This document shows, piece after piece, positions 1 to 6,055 of a stretch of 7,879 bases of DNA. Numbering within the stretch: the first letter of the stretch is position 1; every line of letters starts with the position of its first letter. The stretch is from positions 1 through 7,879 of the forward strand of contig JAQTSL010000165.1 of the NCBI GenBank assembly GCA_028711355.1, in the 5' to 3' direction. The position numbers were made by a program, and so were the translations under genes. This stretch comes from Rhodoferax sp. GTDB lineage: Bacteria > Pseudomonadota > Gammaproteobacteria > Burkholderiales > Burkholderiaceae_C. Below the pieces are notes generated by a model, which was given only the letters and a program-made list of their open reading frames with translations, ran no database searches and had not been told where the DNA came from.

Positions 1-2772
1 AAACTGGCCAAGCGCAAAGACGTAGGTCAACTGATCAACGCGTGTGACGCCGGGCGTGAGGGGGAACTGATCTTTCGTCTGATCGAGCAATACGCGGGCG
101 GGGTCAAACCGTTGGGTAAACCGGTGCAGCGCCTGTGGCTGCAAAGCATGACACCGCAGGCCATTCGCGACGGCTTTGACCACCTGCGCAGCGACGCGCA
201 GATGCAGCCGCTGGCCGACGCCGCGCGCTGCCGCTCCGAGGCTGACTGGCTGGTGGGTATCAACGGCACGCGCGCCATGACCGCGTTCAACTCGCGCGAC
301 GGTGGCTTCTTTTTGACCACCGTCGGACGGGTGCAGACGCCCACTTTGAGCGTGGTGGTCGAGCGCGAAGAACAAATTCGCGCTTTTGTCAGCCGCGACT
401 ACTGGGAAATTCACGCTACCTTTGCCACGCAGGCCGGCAACTACCCGGCCAAGTGGTTCGACCCGGCGTTTAAAAAAGATGCGCAAGATGCCGAGAATAA
501 GGCCGACCGGCTCTGGAACGTCCGAGCTGCGCAGGCGATTGCCGACGCGGTACGCGGCAAAAGCGCCACCGTGACCGAAGAGATCAAGCCCACCTCGCAA
601 GCGTCACCTGCGCTGTTCGATTTGACCAGTTTGCAGCGCGAGGCCAACAGCAAGTTTGGCTTTTCGGCCAAAGTCACGCTGTCGCTGGCGCAAAGCTTGT
701 ATGAGCGCCACAAGGCGCTGACGTACCCGCGTACCGACGCGCGTGCGCTGCCCGAAGACTACGTGCCGGTGGTCAAGCAAACCTTTGAGATGCTGGCCGG
801 CAGTGGCCTGCGCCACCTGGCCCCGCACGCGCTGACCGCCTTGAACAACCATTACATCCGCCCATCGAAGCGCATTTTTGACAATAGCAAGATCAGCGAC
901 CACTTTGCCATCATCCCCACGCTGCAAGCGCCTAGCGGGCTATCCGAAGCAGAGCAAAAAATCTATGATTTGGTGGTGCGCCGCTTCATGGCGGTGTTTT
1001 TCCCCAGCGCTGAATACCAGGTGACGACGCGTATTACATGTGTAGCCCCCACGCGCGGGACTGCGATGTCTTCGCTGACCCCTGATGGGGCTAATTTTTC
1101 CAGGGGCGGCCCGTCGGAAAATTGGTCATCAGGTTACCACTTCAAGACTGAAGGAAAAGTGCTGGTCAAACCCGGCTGGCTGGCCATTTACGGCAAGGAA
1201 GCGGCTGATGAGGTAGCGGATGCCAAAGACGGCGACAAGGGGCAAAACCTGGTGGCAGTGCAGCCGGGTGAACAGCCGCAAGCCCTGGAGGTCGATGCCC
1301 GTGGCCTAAAAACCCGGCCACCGGCACGTTACTCTGAAGCCACACTCCTGGGTGCCATGGAAGGGGCCGGCAAAACGGTGGAAGACGACGAGCTGCGTCA
1401 AGCCATGCAAGAAAAAGGCCTGGGCACACCCGCTACCCGCGCCAGCATCATCGAAGGCCTGCTGGCCGAAAAATACATGCTGCGCGAAGGCCGCGAGCTG
1501 ATTCCCACCGCCAAGGCGTTTCAGTTGATGACGCTGCTGCGCGGGCTGGACGTGCAAGAGCTGTCGCGGGCCGACCTGACCGGCGAATGGGAATACAAGC
1601 TCAACCAGATGGAGCACGGCAAGCTCAGCCGCGCCGCCTTTATGGCCGAGATTGCTGCGATGACCGAGCGCATGGTCAAAAAGGCCAAGGAATACAGCCA
1701 TGACACGGTGCCCGGCAACTACGCCACGTTGCACACGCCGTGTCCCAACTGTGGTGGCGTGGTGAAAGAAAACTACCGCCGCTACGCCTGCACCGGTGCC
1801 GACGGCAAGAGCGACGGCTGCGGCTTCTCGTTTGGCAAAACGCCGGCCGGGCGCACCTTTGAGTTGGTCGAGGTAGAGCAGTTTTTGCGCGACAAACAGA
1901 TCGGGCCACTGGACGGTTTTCGCTCCAAGGCGGGCTGGCCGTTCAGCGCCGAGATGGTCATCAAGTTTGACGACGAGACCAAAAACTACAAACTTGAATT
2001 TGACTTTGGTGATGACAAAAAGGGTGAAGAAAGCGGCGAACTGATCGACTTTTTAGCGCAGGAATCGCTCGGAGCTTGCCCCAAGTGCGGCGCGCGGGTG
2101 TTTGAACACGGCAAAAACTACGTGTGCGAAAAGTCGGTCCCCACCGATGCGCAAGCCACACCCAGTTGCGATTTCAAGACTGGCCAGATCATTTTGCAGC
2201 AACCGATCGAGCGCGCGCAGATCGTCAAGCTGCTGGCGACCGGCAAAACCGATTTGCTGGACAAGTTTGTCAGTATGCGCACCCGGCGCGGCTTCAAGGC
2301 GATGCTGGCTTGGGACGGCACCGCAGGCAAGGTCAGCTTTGAGTTTGCCCCGAGCAAGTTCCCGCCACGCAAAACCTCCGCTGCACCGTTGACCAAGCCC
2401 GCCGTGCTATCAAAAACAGGAGCTGCTAGCGCTGGTGTAACGAGTGCTACAGTCAAAAAAGCCTTAAAGCCGGCGAAGGCTACAGCAAGGCCGGCGGTCA
2501 AAAAAATGGCAACCAAAACGGCGCGCAAAGCGCCTGCCGCCGGCAGCGCCGGCGCCACCCCCAGCGCCGCTTTGGCCGCCGTGATTGGCTCCGCGCCGGT
2601 CGCTCGCGCTCAGGTGATCAAACAACTGTGGGACTACATCAAGGCCAACAATCTGCAAGATGCCACCAACAAACGCGCCATCAATGCCGATGCCAAACTG
2701 CTGGCGGTGTTTGGCAAACCGCAGGTCAGCATGTTTGAACTGGCCGGCATTGTGGGCCAGCATTTGGGGTGA
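1..2772 (+). CDS. topB: DNA topoisomerase III with C-terminal SWIB domain (5' end missing)
   Basis: This is a type IA topoisomerase, which cuts one DNA strand, passes another through and reseals it; TopoIII mainly decatenates and resolves recombination intermediates. The frame is open from base 1, so about 90 N-terminal residues are outside the window. Using window codons (codon 1 = bases 1-3): the TOPRIM motif CDAGREGE is at 15-22, the catalytic tyrosine is Y242 in LTYPRTD, DHFAIIPT is at 300-307, and GLGTPATRA is at 473-481. A first zinc ribbon has C581, C584, C597 and C607; a second has C693, C696, C709 and C723. A Lys/Ala/Pro-rich linker spans about 785-853, and a SWIB domain about 854-922 (DATNKRAINAD, KPQVSMFEL). 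The stop is TGA. Codons of about 349-377 look like an insertion between the VTTRIT and YHFKTEGKVL segments that the family keeps close together. A chromosomal housekeeping copy is more likely than an integrative-element copy, since no conjugation genes are nearby. Confidence 0.97.
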   Translation, partial: KLAKRKDVGQLINACDAGREGELIFRLIEQYAGGVKPLGKPVQRLWLQSMTPQAIRDGFDHLRSDAQMQPLADAARCRSEADWLVGINGTRAMTAFNSRDGGFFLTTVGRVQTPTLSVVVEREEQIRAFVSRDYWEIHATFATQAGNYPAKWFDPAFKKDAQDAENKADRLWNVRAAQAIADAVRGKSATVTEEIKPTSQASPALFDLTSLQREANSKFGFSAKVTLSLAQSLYERHKALTYPRTDARALPEDYVPVVKQTFEMLAGSGLRHLAPHALTALNNHYIRPSKRIFDNSKISDHFAIIPTLQAPSGLSEAEQKIYDLVVRRFMAVFFPSAEYQVTTRITCVAPTRGTAMSSLTPDGANFSRGGPSENWSSGYHFKTEGKVLVKPGWLAIYGKEAADEVADAKDGDKGQNLVAVQPGEQPQALEVDARGLKTRPPARYSEATLLGAMEGAGKTVEDDELRQAMQEKGLGTPATRASIIEGLLAEKYMLREGRELIPTAKAFQLMTLLRGLDVQELSRADLTGEWEYKLNQMEHGKLSRAAFMAEIAAMTERMVKKAKEYSHDTVPGNYATLHTPCPNCGGVVKENYRRYACTGADGKSDGCGFSFGKTPAGRTFELVEVEQFLRDKQIGPLDGFRSKAGWPFSAEMVIKFDDETKNYKLEFDFGDDKKGEESGELIDFLAQESLGACPKCGARVFEHGKNYVCEKSVPTDAQATPSCDFKTGQIILQQPIERAQIVKLLATGKTDLLDKFVSMRTRRGFKAMLAWDGTAGKVSFEFAPSKFPPRKTSAAPLTKPAVLSKTGAASAGVTSATVKKALKPAKATARPAVKKMATKTARKAPAAGSAGATPSAALAAVIGSAPVARAQVIKQLWDYIKANNLQDATNKRAINADAKLLAVFGKPQVSMFELAGIVGQHLG
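1043..1131. repeat. Inverted-repeat-bounded insertion inside topB
   Basis: TAGCCCC at 1043-1049 is the exact inverse of GGGGCTA at 1087-1093, and a smaller CCCC/GGGG hairpin lies at 1079-1090. The segment to about 1131 encodes some 29 residues rich in Ser, Gly, Pro and Asn that do not fit the type IA core, where VTTRIT should run almost directly into YHFKTEG. From memory, the AGCCCCCACG...GGGGCT pattern resembles a GC-rich dispersed intergenic repeat common in Comamonadaceae genomes. That family link is not verified here. The right boundary is approximate, and no target duplication could be identified. Confidence 0.55.
2406..2459. repeat. Probable third, shorter copy of the trpB-flanking repeat, within the topB linker
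   Basis: The segment contains TAGCGCT (2427-2433) and AGTGCTA (2443-2449), which pair with one G-T wobble. Its reverse complement shares the landmarks TAGC, AGCGCTAG and a TTTTTG end, in the same order as the copies at 6010-6055 and 4691-4736, but with the middle about 7 bases shorter. It is translated in frame as part of the low-complexity linker before the SWIB domain (codons about 803-820). The similarity is weaker than between the two trpB-flanking copies. Confidence 0.45.
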
Positions 2773-2832
2773 TCTGATTATCAAATCTGCTGGCACCAGG
2801 ACGACTTGCGTGCACGCCACTCTGAATCGCCC

Positions 2833-2854
2833 CCGTTTGAACCTTTTGGAACGG
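2833..2854. terminator. Weak hairpin in the convergent topB-accD gap
   Basis: The 95-base gap between the convergent topB and accD stops is where both transcripts should end. CCGTT (2833-2837) pairs with AACGG (2850-2854), and an inner CC/GG closes a TTTT loop, leaving a four-base bulge. No U-tract follows on either strand, so this is a poor intrinsic terminator, and termination may be Rho-dependent. The same gap holds a perfect 10-bp palindrome, GCGTGCACGC (2808-2817), of unknown meaning. Confidence 0.2.
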
Positions 2855-2867
2855 CATCCCTTAGCTG

Positions 2868-3740
2868 TCAGCCCACCGCATCCGCGCTCTGGCGCGTCAG
2901 CATCGCCAGCGTGTTGGCGATGGTTTTGCGCAGCTCGCGGCGGTCGCAGATCAGATCGACGGCGCCTTTGGTTTGCAAAAACTCAGCGCGCTGAAAACCT
3001 TCGGGCAGTGTCACGCGCACGGTGGATTCGATCACGCGCGGGCCGGCAAAACCGATCAGCGCCTTGGGCTCGGCAATCACCACGTCGCCAAGGAAGGCAA
3101 AGCCAGCCGACACGCCGCCCATGGTCGGGTCGGTTAGCACGCTGACAAAGGGCAGGCCTTTTTTGGCCAGGTGGGTCAGCGACGCATTGGTTTTGGCCAT
3201 CTGCATCAGGCTGAGCAAACCTTCTTGCATACGCGCGCCGCCGGTGGCGGTGAAGCAGACAAACGGCACTTTTTGGTCGATCGCGCTTTGTACCGCGCGC
3301 GAAAAACGCTCGCCCACCACGCTGCCCATGCTGCCGCCCATGAACTCAAACTCAAAACACGCAGCCACCAGAGCGATACCCATGACCGAGCCACCCAGCA
3401 CGACCAGCGCGTCGGTCTCGCCGGTGCTGTCCATCGCCTCCTTCAGGCGTTCCGGGTACTTGCGGCTGTCCTTGAATTTGAGCGCATCGACCGGCAACAC
3501 TTCTTGGCCGATTTCATAGCGCCCTTCATTGTCCATAAAGATGTTGAGCCGGGCGCGCGCACCGATGCGGTGGTGGTGGTTACAGGTTGTGCAGACGTTC
3601 TGGTTTTGCTCCAGGTCGGTTTTGTAAAGCACCGTATCGCAGGCCGGACACTTGACCCACAGGCCCTCGGGCACGGCGCGGCGGTCTTTGGGGTCGGTGT
3701 GCTGGATTTTGGGCGGTAGCAGTTTTTCGAGCCAACTCAT
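2868..3740 (-). CDS. accD: Acetyl-CoA carboxylase carboxyltransferase subunit beta
   Basis: With AccA, this subunit forms the cytoplasmic carboxyltransferase that moves the carboxyl group from biotin on AccB to acetyl-CoA, making malonyl-CoA for fatty acid synthesis. The 290-residue length is normal. The N-terminal zinc ribbon has C31, C34, C50 and C53. The crotonase-fold acyl-CoA and oxyanion motifs are GGSMGS (135-140), TGGARMQEG (166-174) and DPTMGGVSAGFA (204-215), followed by FAGPRVIE (231-238). The ATG at 3740 is preceded by AAGGA at a good distance and gives the standard MSWLEKLLPP start. It is the last gene of the block, 34 bases after trpA, and probably shares its transcript. The neighbour often found next, folC, is not present; topB converges instead. 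Confidence 0.98.
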   Translation of the reverse strand: MSWLEKLLPPKIQHTDPKDRRAVPEGLWVKCPACDTVLYKTDLEQNQNVCTTCNHHHRIGARARLNIFMDNEGRYEIGQEVLPVDALKFKDSRKYPERLKEAMDSTGETDALVVLGGSVMGIALVAACFEFEFMGGSMGSVVGERFSRAVQSAIDQKVPFVCFTATGGARMQEGLLSLMQMAKTNASLTHLAKKGLPFVSVLTDPTMGGVSAGFAFLGDVVIAEPKALIGFAGPRVIESTVRVTLPEGFQRAEFLQTKGAVDLICDRRELRKTIANTLAMLTRQSADAVG

Positions 3741-3747
3741 GTGTTTT

Positions 3748-3752
3748 CCTTT
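3748..3752 (-). promoter_or_regulatory. Ribosome binding site of accD
   Basis: On the minus strand AAGGA lies 7 bases before the ATG at 3740. It sits in the 34-base trpA-accD gap and supports this start. Confidence 0.7.
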
Positions 3753-3774
3753 TGGTCCGGCAGTAGGAGCCGAA

Positions 3775-4671
3775 TTATGAATCGAGCGCGGTGCGAATCT
3801 GGCGCATAAAAGCCTGGGCGGTGGCGGCCACCTGGTCGCGCGGTAGGGCCTCGATCAACTGGATCAGGCGGCTGCCGATCACCACGGCGTCGGCCACCGC
3901 GCCGATGGCGCGTGCCGTGGTGCCGTCGCGGATGCCAAAACCGACCCCTACCGGGCAGTGCACGTGGGCGCGGATGCGCGGCAGCATCTGCGCCACCGCA
4001 GCGGTATCGAGCGTGCCCGCGCCAGTGACGCCCTTGAGCGAGACGTAATAGACGTAGCCGCTGGCCAGGCGGCCGACCTGCGCCATGCGCGCCTCGGTGC
4101 TGGTCGGGGCCAGCAAAAAGATCAGGTCCAGCCCGTGGCGCTTGAGCTCAGCGGCAAAGTCTTCGCACTCTTCGGGCGGGTAATCCACCACCAGCACACC
4201 ATCGACCCCGGCGGCGGCGGCGTCACGGACGAAAGGCGAGGAGGACTGACGACCGAGGACTGAGGACTGAGGACTGAGGGAATTCGCCTGCGCAGTCAGC
4301 ACTCGTACCGCAGCACTTTCGGCTGGGCTGGCATGGATTTGGTCGTAACGTTCGAGCGGGTTGGCGTAGCCCATCAGAACCACCGGTGTGGTGTGGTCTT
4401 GCAGGCGGAACGCTTGCACCATGGCCAGCACCTGCGTCATGCCGATGCCTGCCGCCAGCGCGCGGTCACCGGCCTTCTGGATCACCGCTCCGTCGGCGCT
4501 GGGGTCGGAAAACGGCACACCCAGCTCGATCACGTCGGCGCCACCCGCTACCAGCGCGTGCATCAGCTCGGGCGTGACGTCCGGGTACGGGAAACCGGCG
4601 GTGACAAACGGGATCAGCGCTTTGCCGCCGTGCGCGCCCAGACGCGCAAAAGTGGTGCCGATGCGGCTCAT
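3775..4671 (-). CDS. trpA: Tryptophan synthase alpha subunit with an internal in-frame insert
   Basis: TrpA cleaves indole-3-glycerol phosphate to indole and glyceraldehyde 3-phosphate and channels indole to TrpB in the alpha2beta2 complex. The catalytic residues sit exactly at the Salmonella numbers: E49 in IELGVPFSDP and D60 in PSADG. The later segments VLVVDYPPEEC, IFLLAPTST, GYVYYVSLKGVTGAG and PVGVGFGIRDG complete the TIM barrel. At 298 residues it is about 30 longer than usual. The excess is at about residues 114-145, between GYANPLERYDQIH and PFVRDAAAAGVDG, so at the start of the helix after strand 4. Part of it (about 133-144) is encoded by a 7-bp tandem repeat. The ATG overlaps the trpB stop in ATGA and has an AGGAG site 7 bases upstream, implying coupled translation. 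The barrel motifs are intact, so the protein is probably active. Confidence 0.97.
   Translation of the reverse strand: MSRIGTTFARLGAHGGKALIPFVTAGFPYPDVTPELMHALVAGGADVIELGVPFSDPSADGAVIQKAGDRALAAGIGMTQVLAMVQAFRLQDHTTPVVLMGYANPLERYDQIHASPAESAAVRVLTAQANSLSPQSSVLGRQSSSPFVRDAAAAGVDGVLVVDYPPEECEDFAAELKRHGLDLIFLLAPTSTEARMAQVGRLASGYVYYVSLKGVTGAGTLDTAAVAQMLPRIRAHVHCPVGVGFGIRDGTTARAIGAVADAVVIGSRLIQLIEALPRDQVAATAQAFMRQIRTALDS
4241..4275. repeat. Tandem heptanucleotide repeat inside trpA
   Basis: Five 7-bp units run end to end on the plus strand: GAGGACT (4241-4247), a diverged GACGACC (4248-4254), then three exact GAGGACT units (4255-4275), with a partial GAGGG after them. Read on the minus strand, the unit gives a repeating Ser-Pro-Gln-Ser-Ser-Val-Leu peptide in every frame with no stop. 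On the plus strand the three exact units contain TGA. A gain or loss of units would shift the trpA frame unless it came in threes. Confidence 0.9.
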
Positions 4672-5993
4672 GCGGATGCTCCTGTTGTAGTAGCTGCTGG
4701 CGCTTGCTGCACCTGCGCTAGAGGCACATTTTGTTCTGAACCTTTAACCGCCTGACCGTGACAACTGGGGCGGCAAAAGAAGTCGGCGTGGCTCAGGTCG
4801 GCCACGGTGCCGATGTCTTTGTCGCCACGGCCAGAGAGGTTGACCAAAATGCTTTGGTCGGGGCGCAGCGTGGGCGCCAACTGCATGGCGTAGGCCATGG
4901 CGTGGCTGGATTCCAGCGCCGGGATGATGCCTTCGACACGGCACAGGTGGTGAAACGCCGCCAGCGCCTGTGCGTCGGTGACGCCGACGTACTGGGCGCG
5001 GCCGATGTCGTGCAGGTAGGCGTGCTCGGGGCCGACGCCGGGGTAGTCCAGCCCGGCGCTGATGCTGTGCGTTTCAGTGATCTGGCCATGGTCGTCCTGC
5101 AGCACGTAAGTGCGGTTGCCGTGCAGCACGCCGGGGCTGCCGCGCTGGATGCTGGCCGAGTGTTTGTCGCTGTCCAGCCCTAGCCCGGCGGCTTCAACGC
5201 CGACCAGGCGTGTCGCCTCGTGCGCAATGTAGGGATAGAAAATGCCCATGGCGTTAGAGCCACCGCCGACACAGGCCACCACCACATCGGGCTGGCCTGA
5301 GCTACAGCCGCAGGCTTGCAGCATCTCAGGCATCTGCACCAGGCATTCTTTGCCGATCACGCTTTGAAAGTCGCGCACCATCATCGGGTAAGGGTGCGGG
5401 CCGGCCACCGTGCCGATGATGTAAAAGGTGTTATCCACGTTGGCGACCCAGTCGCGCAGCGCCTCGTTGAGTGCGTCTTTGAGGGTTTTGCTGCCAGACT
5501 CGACCGGCACCACGGTGGCACCCAGCAGCTTCATGCGATAGACGTTGGGGCTTTGCCGCTTGACGTCTTCACTGCCCATATAGACCACGCATTGCAGCCC
5601 GTAGCGCGCGCAGATGGTGGCAGTGGCCACACCGTGCTGACCGGCGCCGGTTTCGGCAATGATGCGCGGCTTGCCCATGCGCCGCGCCAGCATTGCCTGG
5701 CCGATGGTGTTGTTGATTTTGTGCGCGCCGGTGTGGTTGAGGTCTTCGCGCTTCAAAAAGATTTGCGCGCCACCGAGCTCGCGGCTGGTGCGCGCGGCGT
5801 GATAGACCGGGCTGGGCCGGCCGACAAAGTGCGCCAGCTCATAGTCAAACTCGGCGACAAAGGCCGGGTCATGCTGGTACTTGGCGTACGCGTCTTTGAG
5901 TTCGTTGATGGCGTGGCTGAGCGTTTCAGAGACAAAGTTACCACCGTAGCGGCCAAAGTGGCCACGCGCGTCGGGGAGTTGGTAGTTGAACAT
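4668..5993 (-). CDS. trpB: Tryptophan synthase beta subunit
   Basis: This PLP enzyme condenses indole, delivered by TrpA, with L-serine to make L-tryptophan. The start MFNYQLPDARGHFGRYGGNF is typical. K92 in GAHKINN forms the PLP Schiff base (K87 in enterics), E114 in AETGAGQHG is the catalytic glutamate, and GGGSNAMG (243-250) binds the PLP phosphate. The conserved end region GRGDKDIGTVADLS is followed by a tail of more than 30 residues. The tail from about residue 420 (EQNVPLAQVQQAPAAT) is encoded by repeat copy B, is low in complexity and is probably dispensable. The total length is 441 residues, long for the family. The stop overlaps the trpA start (ATGA). No clear Shine-Dalgarno sequence precedes the ATG at 5993: the upstream bases are A/T-rich and lie directly after a repeat hairpin. 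Confidence 0.98.
   Translation of the reverse strand: MFNYQLPDARGHFGRYGGNFVSETLSHAINELKDAYAKYQHDPAFVAEFDYELAHFVGRPSPVYHAARTSRELGGAQIFLKREDLNHTGAHKINNTIGQAMLARRMGKPRIIAETGAGQHGVATATICARYGLQCVVYMGSEDVKRQSPNVYRMKLLGATVVPVESGSKTLKDALNEALRDWVANVDNTFYIIGTVAGPHPYPMMVRDFQSVIGKECLVQMPEMLQACGCSSGQPDVVVACVGGGSNAMGIFYPYIAHEATRLVGVEAAGLGLDSDKHSASIQRGSPGVLHGNRTYVLQDDHGQITETHSISAGLDYPGVGPEHAYLHDIGRAQYVGVTDAQALAAFHHLCRVEGIIPALESSHAMAYAMQLAPTLRPDQSILVNLSGRGDKDIGTVADLSHADFFCRPSCHGQAVKGSEQNVPLAQVQQAPAATTTGASA
4679..4683 (-). promoter_or_regulatory. Ribosome binding site of trpA
   Basis: AGGAG on the minus strand, 7 bases before the trpA ATG, lies inside the last codons of trpB. It fixes the start at 4671 and sits only 7 bases from repeat copy B (4691-4736). 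Confidence 0.8.
4691..4736. repeat. Dispersed repeat, copy B, forming the 3' end of trpB
   Basis: This aligns without gaps to 6010-6055, with 35 of 46 bases identical by hand count. The best conserved block is GCGCTAGAGGC followed by ATTTTGTT. It encodes TrpB residues 420-435. The hairpin centre is less perfect than in copy A, with short GCGC arms. Both copies have the same orientation and bracket trpB. Confidence 0.8.
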
Positions 5994-6009
5994 AATGGTA
6001 TTTATTAAA

Positions 6010-6055
6010 TAGCAGCTTACGCTTTCTGCGTAAGCGCTAGAGGCCTATTTTGTTT
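6010..6055. repeat. Dispersed palindromic repeat, copy A, in the trpF-trpB gap
   Basis: GCTTACGC (6015-6022) and GCGTAAGC (6028-6035) form a perfect 8-bp stem with a 5-base loop. The stem is extended by TAGC (6010-6013) with GCTA (6036-6039) around a single bulged A. The right end touches the trpF stop codon, and the element takes up most of the 60-base gap before trpB. The core resembles repeats remembered from Comamonadaceae genomes (AAGCGCTAGAGGC); that link is from memory. There is no U-tract on the trp strand, so it is unlikely to be a simple terminator. It could be a stability or processing hairpin. Confidence 0.85.

Noticed and set aside
112..114. ATG at 112 as the start of topB
   Set aside because: The frame is open upstream to base 1 and encodes the TOPRIM motif, so the gene is simply cut by the window edge.
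2118..2558. Open frame of 146 codons on the minus strand inside topB
   Set aside because: It is antisense to well-conserved TopB zinc ribbon and linker sequence, with no family resemblance and no ribosome binding site that I could see.
1..2772. topB as a marker of an integrative conjugative element
   Set aside because: No integrase, relaxase, transfer gene, attachment site or composition shift is visible, and the neighbours are core genes.
2808..2817. Perfect palindrome GCGTGCACGC as an operator
   Set aside because: It lies in a convergent gap between two stop codons, where an operator has no gene to control; a 10-bp palindrome can occur by chance.
4241..4275. Short tandem repeat as a CRISPR-like array
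   Set aside because: The units are 7 bases with no spacers and lie within a coding frame.
5316..6008. Long open frame of 230 codons on the plus strand
   Set aside because: It is fully antisense to trpB, which has complete catalytic motifs. The His/Val/Arg-rich translation is typical of a high-GC shadow frame.
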